Below the pieces are notes generated by a model. That model saw only the letters and a program-made list of their open reading frames with translations. It made no database searches and had not been told where the DNA came from. Of a stretch of DNA of 64,000 bases, positions 58,015 to 64,000 are shown one piece after another (positions within the stretch are counted from its first letter, which is position 1; each line of letters opens with the position of its first letter). The DNA comes from Planctomyces sp. SH-PL14. GTDB lineage: Bacteria; Planctomycetota; Planctomycetia; Planctomycetales; Planctomycetaceae. The stretch spans positions 5,164,001 through 5,228,000 of the forward strand of contig NZ_CP011270.1 of NCBI RefSeq assembly GCF_001610835.1, written 5' to 3'. The translations under genes and the position numbers were made by a program.

Positions 58015-58944
58015 ATGAGGGCCTTGCGGAGTTCGCGCCGTCGTGCGGCGTTCACGCTGGTGGAGTTGCTCGTCGGGCTGGCGATCGTGGGCCTTCTGGC
58101 CGCGTTGCTGCTTCCCGCCATCCAGAGCGCCCGCGAAGCAGGACGTCAGACCGAGTGCCGGAACCGGATGCGGCAGATCAGTACGGCGGTCCAGAACCGG
58201 ACGGAGGCGTCGCAGGTCATCACGGACGACCAGCATCGTGATCTGTTCGATCTCCTTCCCTTTCTCGGGGAGACCGCGTTGTACTCGCATCACGTCGAAT
58301 CGACTCAGCACACGCCGGGAACGCCGGTCTTCGTCTGCCCGTCGGACCCGCAGTCGTCGGCCCCCCTCGCCACCTTCAACTACGTGCTGAACGGTGGGAA
58401 CCAGTTGACCCCGCGGGCCAAGAACGGCGTCTGTGCCGACTTGTTCGATCCACCGGTGCGGCCGGCCGACGTCACCGACGGCTTGAGTCAGACCGCCTGC
58501 CTGTCCGAGCGGCTGTTTAGCCGCGGAAGAAGCCAGCTCCATCACACGTGGGACGAGGTGGTCGCTGAAGGGGCGCGGTACACGTGGTTCCTCCAGCAGA
58601 CCAGCCCGAACACGGAACCGGAGTTTGTCGACGCCTGTCGCAACGCCCGTCTGACCCCGTTCTCGACATTCCTGATCGGCAGCGCGCCGATGGGGCGGTT
58701 CTTTCCCCCCTACACCCACATCCTTCCGCCGAACTCCCTGGGCTGCTTCAACGCCACGGCCGCGGATCCGCTGCTCGACATGTCGAACTCGATGAACGGC
58801 GTCACCGCCACCAGCCATCACGCCGGCGGAGTCCACCTGGCGTACTGCGACGGCCACGTGGTCTTTCTGAACGACGCGATCGACGGCACCGTCTGGAAGG
58901 CGATCGGCTCCCGGAACGGGAGCGAACTGAACCACACCCCTTGA
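58015..58944 (+). CDS. DUF1559 protein with type IV pilin-like N-terminus (first of four)
   Basis: A 309-residue protein. The N-terminus has a prepilin-type cleavage and methylation motif followed by a hydrophobic helix (RRAAFTLVELLVGLAIVGLLAALLLPAI), then QSAREAGRQTECRNRMRQI, the standard DUF1559 start. The domain continues with VFVCPSDP and ends with the H-X9-DG type close, seen here as THHAGGVHLAYCDGHVVFLNDAI-like residues (HHAGGVHLAYCDGHV). Cleavage would be before Phe in AFTLVE. The role is unknown; these proteins are abundant in planctomycetes and are thought to form pseudopili or surface structures. It is the only one of the four DUF1559 genes here on the plus strand. Confidence 0.93.
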   Translation: MRALRSSRRRAAFTLVELLVGLAIVGLLAALLLPAIQSAREAGRQTECRNRMRQISTAVQNRTEASQVITDDQHRDLFDLLPFLGETALYSHHVESTQHTPGTPVFVCPSDPQSSAPLATFNYVLNGGNQLTPRAKNGVCADLFDPPVRPADVTDGLSQTACLSERLFSRGRSQLHHTWDEVVAEGARYTWFLQQTSPNTEPEFVDACRNARLTPFSTFLIGSAPMGRFFPPYTHILPPNSLGCFNATAADPLLDMSNSMNGVTATSHHAGGVHLAYCDGHVVFLNDAIDGTVWKAIGSRNGSELNHTP

Positions 58945-58974
58945 TCGCGACACCGACGTCCCGGGAGCGAGACC

Positions 58975-59598
58975 ATGACGACGTACGACCGCCCGCGGCT
59001 CCTGGCTGCGGCCCTCGGCCTCCTGCTCGTCGCGGGGGCGATGTGGTTCGTCTTCGGCCGGCGTCCGCCGCATGAGACGGTTCCGATCCGGGCGGAGCTC
59101 CTCGAGATCGACAAGTGGGTCGTCGATGGCGCCCCGCAGCCCGCATGGCCGACGCGGTTCCGGGCCGCCTCGCGGATTCCGCTGGAGCTCTGGGCCCGAC
59201 CGACGCACCCCGTTTCGCGTTCGCCTGCCACGACGGGGCCGATGCGGCGCGAAGAGGTCACGCTGTTCCTCGTCGACAAAGCCCATCCGGAGCAGCCGGT
59301 CCCCAACGGGGCCGCCCTCGTCGAAAAACAACCGGGCGATCCGCAGCCGGTCGTGACCCACGACGGAGTCATCCGCTTCGTCGAAACCCGGCCCTCTCCT
59401 GGCCCGCGGAGTCCGGAGAAGCCACTCGACCAGAGCCGGGTCCGCCGGTACTCCGGCGACCTCGTGCTCCCCGCATCGGCCGGGGAGTACGTCGTGATGG
59501 TCGCGGTCAGCGAGCCGTCCGGAACCTACGGCGCCGGCGATCCCCGGAGCCCGGGCGCCCTGACGATCGTCCGCCGCTACGACATCGCGATCGACTGA
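58975..59598 (+). CDS. Hypothetical membrane-anchored protein
   Basis: A 207-residue protein 30 bases after the DUF1559 gene on the same strand, so probably co-transcribed. One N-terminal helix (RLLAAALGLLLVAGAMWFVF) acts as an anchor or uncleaved signal. The outside part is strand-rich with PIRAELLEIDKWVVDG, EEVTLFLVDKAHPEQPVPNGAA and a late SGDLVLPASAGEYVVMVAV, suggesting an Ig-like fold. No family was recognised. The hydrophilic region is Pro- and Arg-rich, normal for this high-GC segment. Confidence 0.68.
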   Translation: MTTYDRPRLLAAALGLLLVAGAMWFVFGRRPPHETVPIRAELLEIDKWVVDGAPQPAWPTRFRAASRIPLELWARPTHPVSRSPATTGPMRREEVTLFLVDKAHPEQPVPNGAALVEKQPGDPQPVVTHDGVIRFVETRPSPGPRSPEKPLDQSRVRRYSGDLVLPASAGEYVVMVAVSEPSGTYGAGDPRSPGALTIVRRYDIAID

Positions 59599-59617
59599 CG
59601 GTCCCGGGCGGGAGGAG

Positions 59618-59643
59618 GCCGGTCGGAACGGTGTCCGACCGGC
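59618..59643. terminator. Hairpin between convergent genes
   Basis: GCCGGTCGGA (59618-59627) and TCCGACCGGC (59634-59643) form a perfect 10-bp stem with a 6-base loop, between the stops of the plus-strand gene at 58975 and the minus-strand gene at 59697. There is no T tract on either side. Confidence 0.5.
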
Positions 59644-59696
59644 TCCGGGAGTCGAAGAAAAGCCCCCGGGCTGGCGGCCGGCCTGCTGCATGGAGC

Positions 59697-60098
59697 TCAC
59701 TTCTTGAGGTCGAACACCGGGTCGTTCGGGCCGACCTTGACGTCGAGCGTCAGGTCGGACTTCTCGTTGTACTGCTTGGGGATGAACTGCTCGCGGACCT
59801 GGACCTTCTCGCCCGGGTTGTCTTCCCGGAACTTCCCGGGGACGTCCCGCATGGCCATGATCTCGACCTTCTTCTTCCCCACGTCGGTCTGGAGCGTGAA
59901 CGCGCCGTCGACGATCTTCGCGCCGGCGCTCCGTCCCCCCGGATCGAGCGGCGTGACGGTCACGTCCCCCTCCTTCAGCGGCTGGCCGTCGAACGTGACT
60001 TTGCCCGTCACGGTCTCGAGCTTCGGGCCCGCGGGCTTTCCGCCGCAGCCGGCGAACGAGAGGGAGATCAGGCAGAGCAGAGCGAACGCGATGCGCAT
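59697..60098 (-). CDS. Small lipoprotein with carboxypeptidase-regulatory-like fold
   Basis: A 133-residue protein. The ATG at 60098 opens a lipoprotein leader (MRIAFALLCLISLSFAGC), giving a lipidated Cys18. The mature part begins PKLETVTGKVTFDGQPLKEGDVTV, the typical seven-stranded transthyretin/CarboxypepD_reg-like pattern, and continues GAKIVDGAFTLQTDVGKKKVEIMA. Planctomycete genomes commonly place one such lipoprotein beside each DUF1559 gene; here it follows the DUF1559 gene at 60243 on the same strand. The function is unknown. Confidence 0.82.
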   Translation of the reverse strand: MRIAFALLCLISLSFAGCGGKPAGPKLETVTGKVTFDGQPLKEGDVTVTPLDPGGRSAGAKIVDGAFTLQTDVGKKKVEIMAMRDVPGKFREDNPGEKVQVREQFIPKQYNEKSDLTLDVKVGPNDPVFDLKK

Positions 60099-60147
60099 GG
60101 GTTCTTCGCTGAGGTTGAGGCGGATGCGATGAGCGCTTCCGCGTGAG

Positions 60148-60186
60148 ACAAAAGAAGGTTGAAGGCCAAGGATGCCTTCAACCTTC
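60148..60186 (-). terminator. Terminator after the DUF1559 gene at 60243
   Basis: GAAGGTTGAAGGC (60154-60166) and GCCTTCAACCTTC (60174-60186) make a perfect 13-bp stem with a 7-base loop. On the minus strand TTTTGT follows directly. Confidence 0.85.
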
Positions 60187-60242
60187 GGGGGCCGTCCGTC
60201 GACGGCGAAAAGCGATGTCGGCACGGGTTCTGGGACCGTGGC

Positions 60243-61157
60243 CTAGAAGTCGGCGACCCGTTCCTGGCCGTTGCAGCTTCCAACGTTCTGCCACAGCGTC
60301 CGGTCGATGGAGTCGGAGACGAACTTCACGGCGCCGTCACCCATGGCGGCCTGCACGCCGCCGACGTGGGCGCTGCGGGCAAAGTTCCGCTGGGTCGTGT
60401 AGACGCTCATGCTCGTGCAGGGAGCGTTCGGCCAGGTGGTCGACTTGCAGGTATAGACCTGATCGGTAACGGTCGAGTTCGGCGTCTCCATCGTCGTGAA
60501 GCCGAAGCCTCCCCCTTCGCCGCCGCCCCAGTAGCCGCCGGGCTCGCCCCAGCCGCCGGTCGTCTTTCCGCGGCAGAGGCCTTCGCTGAACATGACGGTG
60601 TTGCTCAGGCCGTCCGCGACGTGCTTGACCCGGGTGCTCGAGTTCCAGTGGAACATCCCGCCGTTGTCGACGTTGTGGTTCTGCGTCTTGCCGATGCAGA
60701 CGACGTAGTTCCCCTGGAAGCCGTAGGCGCCGCTGCGGAGGCCGCCGTTCGCTCCGAATCCGCCCCCCGAGGGATCGGTCGGACAGACGAGGGTCGGGAT
60801 GATCGCGTCGCGGATGTCGACCGGGGTGTCCATGACCCACTGGCCGACCCAGTTCTGATACTTGTTGTACATCGGCCCCTGGTCGATGTACGGCAGGACC
60901 TGCTGCATCCAGGTGTCGCGGGTGTGGTACGTCCCGAAGGTCAGCACCCCGTACGGGAAGACGTTGAGCGTCTCGTGATAGCTGTGCATCGCGATGCCCA
61001 GCTGCTTCAGGTTGTTTCCGCACTGCGAGCGGCGGGCCGCTTCGCGGGCCTGCTGGACAGCCGGCAGGAGGATGGCGACAAGCACGGCGATGATCGCAAT
61101 GACGACCAGCAGTTCGATGAGGGTGAACCCTCGGGAGGCGAGGCGACGCACTTTCAT
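60243..61157 (-). CDS. DUF1559 protein with type IV pilin-like N-terminus (second)
   Basis: A 304-residue protein. The start is the ATG of MKVRRLASRGFTLIELLVVI; an upstream in-frame Met has no such leader. The prepilin motif and helix are followed by QQAREAARRSQCGNNLKQLGIAMHSYHE, the canonical DUF1559 sequence. The middle is Gly/Trp-rich (GGWGEPGGYWGGGEGGG), and the ending AHVGGVQAAMGDGAVKFVSDSID carries the conserved close. A likely promoter is at 61249-61276 and a strong terminator at 60148-60186, so the gene may be transcribed alone. Confidence 0.95.
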   Translation of the reverse strand: MKVRRLASRGFTLIELLVVIAIIAVLVAILLPAVQQAREAARRSQCGNNLKQLGIAMHSYHETLNVFPYGVLTFGTYHTRDTWMQQVLPYIDQGPMYNKYQNWVGQWVMDTPVDIRDAIIPTLVCPTDPSGGGFGANGGLRSGAYGFQGNYVVCIGKTQNHNVDNGGMFHWNSSTRVKHVADGLSNTVMFSEGLCRGKTTGGWGEPGGYWGGGEGGGFGFTTMETPNSTVTDQVYTCKSTTWPNAPCTSMSVYTTQRNFARSAHVGGVQAAMGDGAVKFVSDSIDRTLWQNVGSCNGQERVADF

Positions 61158-61499
61158 TGACGTGATTCCCGGGAAACAGGGACTACGGAGCGACAGGACA
61201 AAGCACGACGAGACCGTCCAGCGGCGGAAGACTCCACCGCAGTAGAAAACATAAACAAGCACGCATATTAGTCAATCCTGCTCAGCCACTAGGCAGAGTT
61301 CCGAGAGCGGCCGGGAAGCCTCCTCAGGACAATTCTTTGCCGACGGCGAGCGACGGGAACGGGAGCGAAGGCATGGCAACCGGCGTTCCGAATCAAACGC
61401 AGGTGCAAAAATCTTCAGCGTCTCCCGCAAATCCTTCGCGTGCTCATCGGCGTTTCGCCGTGCGCATCATGAGCGCACGTCCTGTTTCCTGCGGATCAA
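61158..61499. other. Intergenic region upstream of the second DUF1559 gene
   Basis: About 340 bases. An AT-rich stretch near 61240-61280 contains the promoter listed at 61249-61276. Otherwise only the short palindrome CGGCGTTTCGCCG near 61450 was noticed, and no gene is supported. Confidence 0.4.
61249..61276 (-). promoter_or_regulatory. Sigma-70-type promoter candidate
   Basis: On the minus strand TTGACT (-35, 61271-61276) is followed after 16 bases by TATGTT (-10, 61249-61254), in an AT-rich island 90 bases upstream of the DUF1559 gene that starts at 61157. Spacing and both boxes fit the vegetative consensus. Confidence 0.45.
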
Positions 61500-61922
61500 T
61501 CACCCGGGCTGGCCTTTCTCCGGGACCGTAATCTCCAGCGTGTTCTCACCCTCCTTGACCTGCACCGGTTCCGGGATCAGGTAGAGCGTCGGCGGCTTGG
61601 GGGGAGCGGGGGGCGGCGCGTTCGGATCCATCGGGGCGGGGATGATCCCGCCGACCGTTACCTTGACCTTGTGCGGGCCGATCTTGGCCCCCTTCGAGCC
61701 GTCCCGGTACGTCAGCTCGAACGCCCCCTGGCCGTCCGAGGTCGCCGTCGAGGGAGCCCCGCTTTCGGGCATGAACTCGACCATCGCGTTCGCGAGCGGA
61801 GCCCCCTTCTGGACCAGTTTCCCCTGGACGGGAGCCAGCGGCGGCTTGTCCTTCGGCTCTCCGCCGCCGCATCCCACACTGCACGCGACGACCGCCGCCA
61901 ACAGGACCTGCAACCCGCGCAT
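61500..61922 (-). CDS. Small lipoprotein with carboxypeptidase-regulatory-like fold
   Basis: A 140-residue protein. The ATG at 61922 begins MRGLQVLLAAVVACSVGCG with a lipobox VGC. The mature domain reads PVQGKLVQKGAPLANAMVEFMP, then SDGQGAFELTYRDGSKGAKIGPHKVKV, the same beta-sandwich type as at 59697 and 63187. The C-terminal Pro-rich stretch (PPPAPPKPPTLYLIP) also appears in the lipoprotein at 63187 (PPPAPPKLPATLP), so these two are closer relatives. It follows the DUF1559 gene at 62072 on the same strand, repeating the pairing pattern. Confidence 0.82.
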   Translation of the reverse strand: MRGLQVLLAAVVACSVGCGGGEPKDKPPLAPVQGKLVQKGAPLANAMVEFMPESGAPSTATSDGQGAFELTYRDGSKGAKIGPHKVKVTVGGIIPAPMDPNAPPPAPPKPPTLYLIPEPVQVKEGENTLEITVPEKGQPG

Positions 61923-61949
61923 CGAACTCACCGCGCCTTTCGAGAACAG

Positions 61950-62040
61950 AAAGTGAAACACCAAGACACAAAGACCGCACCAAGACCACCAAGGCTCCCT
62001 CTCGGCAACTTGGTGCCTCCTTGGTGCCTTGGTGTTTAAA
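61950..62040. repeat. Inverted ACCAAGG-type repeat
   Basis: GAAACACCAAGACACAAAG, ACCGCACCAAG and ACCACCAAGG are mirrored, across CTCCCTCTCGG, by CTTGGTGCCTCCTTGGTGC and CTTGGTGTTTA. The unit sits between the DUF1559 gene at 62072 and its lipoprotein gene, like the ACACAGAGG repeats elsewhere in the window. Confidence 0.65.
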
Positions 62041-62071
62041 AAAGACGCCCGTCATCTCAGGAGACGGAGGG

Positions 62072-63094
62072 CTAGTTGATCCCTTCGAGCTTCTTGTTGT
62101 CGTCCCGCTGGCAGGCCCGATAGAACATCGTCGCGTCCATGTTGTCCGACAGGAACCGGACCGAGCCGTCGCCGAAGAGCAGGTTCGCTCCGCCGGCGTG
62201 GACCGAGGTGATCCGCGTGTGCCGGTAGTACGGGTAGTGGTTCCCGTTGTCCCCCTGCTTGCTGTTGATGGGGGAGCGGACGACGGTCATGTTGAGCCAC
62301 CAGCCGGTGTCGTTCCCTTCGCCGCCGGACCACGGCCCGCCGTCATGGTTGCAGGCCCGCAGGTCGCGGTTGGCCCCGGTCGTCGGATCGACGTCGTAGG
62401 CCGACTGCTCGCCGACGGCGATCGTGTTCGACAGCCCGTCCGGACAATCGGCGATCTTGGGGGGCTTGGCCTGCGTGTAGGTCTGGTTCGAGGCGACGAT
62501 CAGGCCGTTGTAGTTCGACCGGTAATAGCCGGTCCAACTGCTCGGAACCGGGCAGCAGGCCCCAGTCTGCTGGTCGTCGTACGGACCGGCGATCCCGACG
62601 TAGTTCGCCAGCTGATAGGTGATCGTCGCCGGGGCCCCCAGCCCCTGCGTGACGGAGTTCGTCGTCTGGTTCCGCGTCGCGGGCATGGAGCTCGACGGGC
62701 AGCTGAAGATCGGAACGCGGAGGTTGTGGGTCACTTCCCAGTTCCGGTTCGGGGCGCTCCCCTGCATCGTCCAGTCGGTGTCGTCGAACGTCATCTTGGC
62801 GTAGGCGGCGTTCTGCTCGAGCATCGGGAGCAGCCGGACCATCCACGACGCCCCGCGGCGGCCGGCACCGTCGGTCTTCACGTTCCCGGGGGGGAACATG
62901 TTGTTCGTGTCGATGTAGTTGTGGAGCGCGATCCCCATCTGCTTCAGGTTGTTCCGGCACTGGGAAGCCCGGGCCGCCTCGCGGGCCTGCTGGACCGCGG
63001 GGAGCAGGATGGCGACGAGCACGGCGATGATCGCGATCACGACCAGGAGCTCGATCAGGGTGAAGCCGACTTTCGACTGTGGACGCGACGTCAT
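62072..63094 (-). CDS. DUF1559 protein with type IV pilin-like N-terminus (third)
   Basis: A 340-residue protein with start MTSRPQSKVGFTLIELLVVI, prepilin motif, hydrophobic helix, then QQAREAARASQCRNNLKQMGIALHNY. This and the protein at 60243 are nearly identical over the first 60 residues after the cleavage site. The core includes VPIFSCPSS and a DNRDLRACNHDGGPWSGGEGND-like loop (RACNHDGGPW), and the end VHAGGANLLFGDGSVRFLSDNMD is the conserved close. A lipoprotein gene follows 150 bases downstream on the same strand. Confidence 0.95.
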   Translation of the reverse strand: MTSRPQSKVGFTLIELLVVIAIIAVLVAILLPAVQQAREAARASQCRNNLKQMGIALHNYIDTNNMFPPGNVKTDGAGRRGASWMVRLLPMLEQNAAYAKMTFDDTDWTMQGSAPNRNWEVTHNLRVPIFSCPSSSMPATRNQTTNSVTQGLGAPATITYQLANYVGIAGPYDDQQTGACCPVPSSWTGYYRSNYNGLIVASNQTYTQAKPPKIADCPDGLSNTIAVGEQSAYDVDPTTGANRDLRACNHDGGPWSGGEGNDTGWWLNMTVVRSPINSKQGDNGNHYPYYRHTRITSVHAGGANLLFGDGSVRFLSDNMDATMFYRACQRDDNKKLEGIN

Positions 63095-63186
63095 GACGGA
63101 ACCTCGAGGGAGGAACGGAGGGACTTGAGAAACGCGGACGGTGGACGGAGAAGTGCGCGACGTCGGGGGCCCGGGCGGCGTGCGGC

Positions 63187-63618
63187 TCAGCCCGGGATCT
63201 GGATCTGGACTTCGCTGCCGTCGGCCTTGACCTCGACGATCAGGTCCGACGTATCGAGCTGCTGGTATTTGCGGGGGAGGGTGGCCGGGAGCTTCGGCGG
63301 TGCCGGGGGCGGTCCCGCCGCTCCTGGTTCAAACGGCATGAGGGTCGGCGAGAACGCGACCTTGTACTGGCCCGGGGGAAGCGGACCGCCGGAGGCGAAC
63401 CGGCCCTGGTCGTCGACGACGCAGCTCGTCCCGACCCCTTTGACGCCGTCCTGCAGCGTGACGGTCACGCCCGTGAGCGGCTTTCCCTTGAGGGTCACGG
63501 CCCCTTTGACCGGGTCCCCTTCGGGCATCTGGACGCTCTCGCCGCAGCCGAAGGCCGCGAGGAGCAACAGGCCGGCCACCAGGGACCGGCAGACATTCGA
63601 GGCCAGGAGTGATCGCAT
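63187..63618 (-). CDS. Small lipoprotein with carboxypeptidase-regulatory-like fold
   Basis: A 143-residue protein. The ATG at 63618 opens a lipoprotein leader (about 1-25, ending LLAAFGCG). The beta-sandwich region reads PVKGAVTLKGKPLTGVTVTLQ, then CVVDDQGRFASGGPLPPGQYKVAF, and a Pro-rich linker leads to DLIVEVKADGSEVQIQIPG. It lies just downstream of the DUF1559 gene cut by the window edge, completing the third DUF1559-lipoprotein pair. Confidence 0.82.
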   Translation of the reverse strand: MRSLLASNVCRSLVAGLLLLAAFGCGESVQMPEGDPVKGAVTLKGKPLTGVTVTLQDGVKGVGTSCVVDDQGRFASGGPLPPGQYKVAFSPTLMPFEPGAAGPPPAPPKLPATLPRKYQQLDTSDLIVEVKADGSEVQIQIPG

Positions 63619-63751
63619 GACGCGTGGGCTTTCGATCGCGGAGCCCGAGCGATTCAGGCCGCCGCGCGAGGTTGGAATCGGGAAGTGCGGGCGAGCGGCG
63701 TTCCACCCGCGGCTGACTGACGACTGAGAACGGACGACCGACGACTCACCA

Positions 63752-64000
63752 CTAGTCACCAAAGCTCGCGGGCTTGCCGTCTTCCCGCATCGCCAGCCGC
63801 TTGAGGGTCGTCAGGTCGATCGCGTCGGCGACGAACCGGACTCCGCCGTCCGCGGACAGGCCGTTGATCCCGCCGGTGTGCTTCGAGGCGAGCGGCAGGG
63901 AGTTCGTGTAGACGTAGCCGCATTCAAAGGGAGCCCCGCAGGAGGCGTTGGGCGGGTAGAGCACGGGAGCGAGGCCCGAGGCGATGCCGCCCGCGCTGTA
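63752..64000 (-). CDS. DUF1559 protein, C-terminal fragment (fourth)
   Basis: An open frame runs from the stop at 63752-63754 to the right edge, giving about 82 visible residues. The segment SLPLASKHTGGINGLSADGGVRFVADAID is the conserved DUF1559 close (compare HVGGVQAAMGDGAVKFV at 60243 and HAGGANLLFGDGSVRFL at 62072). The N-terminal pilin-like part lies outside the window. Confidence 0.85.
   Translation of the reverse strand, partial: YSAGGIASGLAPVLYPPNASCGAPFECGYVYTNSLPLASKHTGGINGLSADGGVRFVADAIDLTTLKRLAMREDGKPASFGD

Noticed and set aside
62021-63727. A 568-codon plus-strand frame across the DUF1559 gene and lipoprotein
   Set aside because: It spans two supported minus-strand genes and a repeat and shows no homology-like motifs.

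Overview
The window reads as part of a planctomycete chromosome. The evidence is the protein families: four DUF1559 proteins with type IV pilin-like N-termini, a DUF1501 / DUF1549-DUF1553 pair with a CxxxxCH haem motif, membrane Ser/Thr kinases with the planctomycete N-terminal region, a kinase with a C-terminal DUF1080 domain, metacaspase-like proteases, a YdjY protein and a DUF6754 protein. No rRNA, tRNA or CRISPR array was recognised. Genes on both strands are interleaved and many intergenic gaps carry palindromic repeats.

Left part (about 0.6-15.8 kb): a metal-handling and efflux locus. It holds a P1B-4 type metal ATPase (SPC and HEGST motifs), histidine-rich exported proteins on both sides of the efflux genes, an outer-membrane protein, a DtxR/MntR-family repressor with two strong palindromes in its divergent promoter, a Cys-rich exported protein, an exported HMA-domain protein, and an ABC efflux set (two MacB/FtsX-type permeases, ATPase, periplasmic adaptor, lipoprotein). 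An ECF-type sigma factor and small exported proteins that share a C-terminal domain follow.

Middle part (15.9-28.3 kb): two exported caspase-family (C14) proteins, each with an intact His/Cys dyad, next to two paralogous membrane Ser/Thr kinases. The extracytoplasmic domain of the kinases resembles the C-terminus of the second caspase protein. A tyrosine-recombinase-like gene with a degenerate active site ends this block beside an rluA-family gene. This protease-kinase block is the best candidate for an undescribed system, and it may be part of an integrated island.

Right part (28.4-64 kb): more ordinary chromosomal genes, among them an RluA-type pseudouridine synthase, an NtrC-like regulator without the GAFTGA loop, a family 2 glycosyltransferase, tatA, a CheY-like regulator, a kinase-like/PP2C fusion, methyltransferases, a ferredoxin-type protein, aspS and an M3 oligopeptidase. 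It ends with the DUF1501/DUF1549 pair and an array alternating DUF1559 proteins with small lipoproteins. A hairpin-bearing dispersed repeat of about 300 bp occurs six times between 29.4 and 46.7 kb, alongside several other palindromic repeat families.
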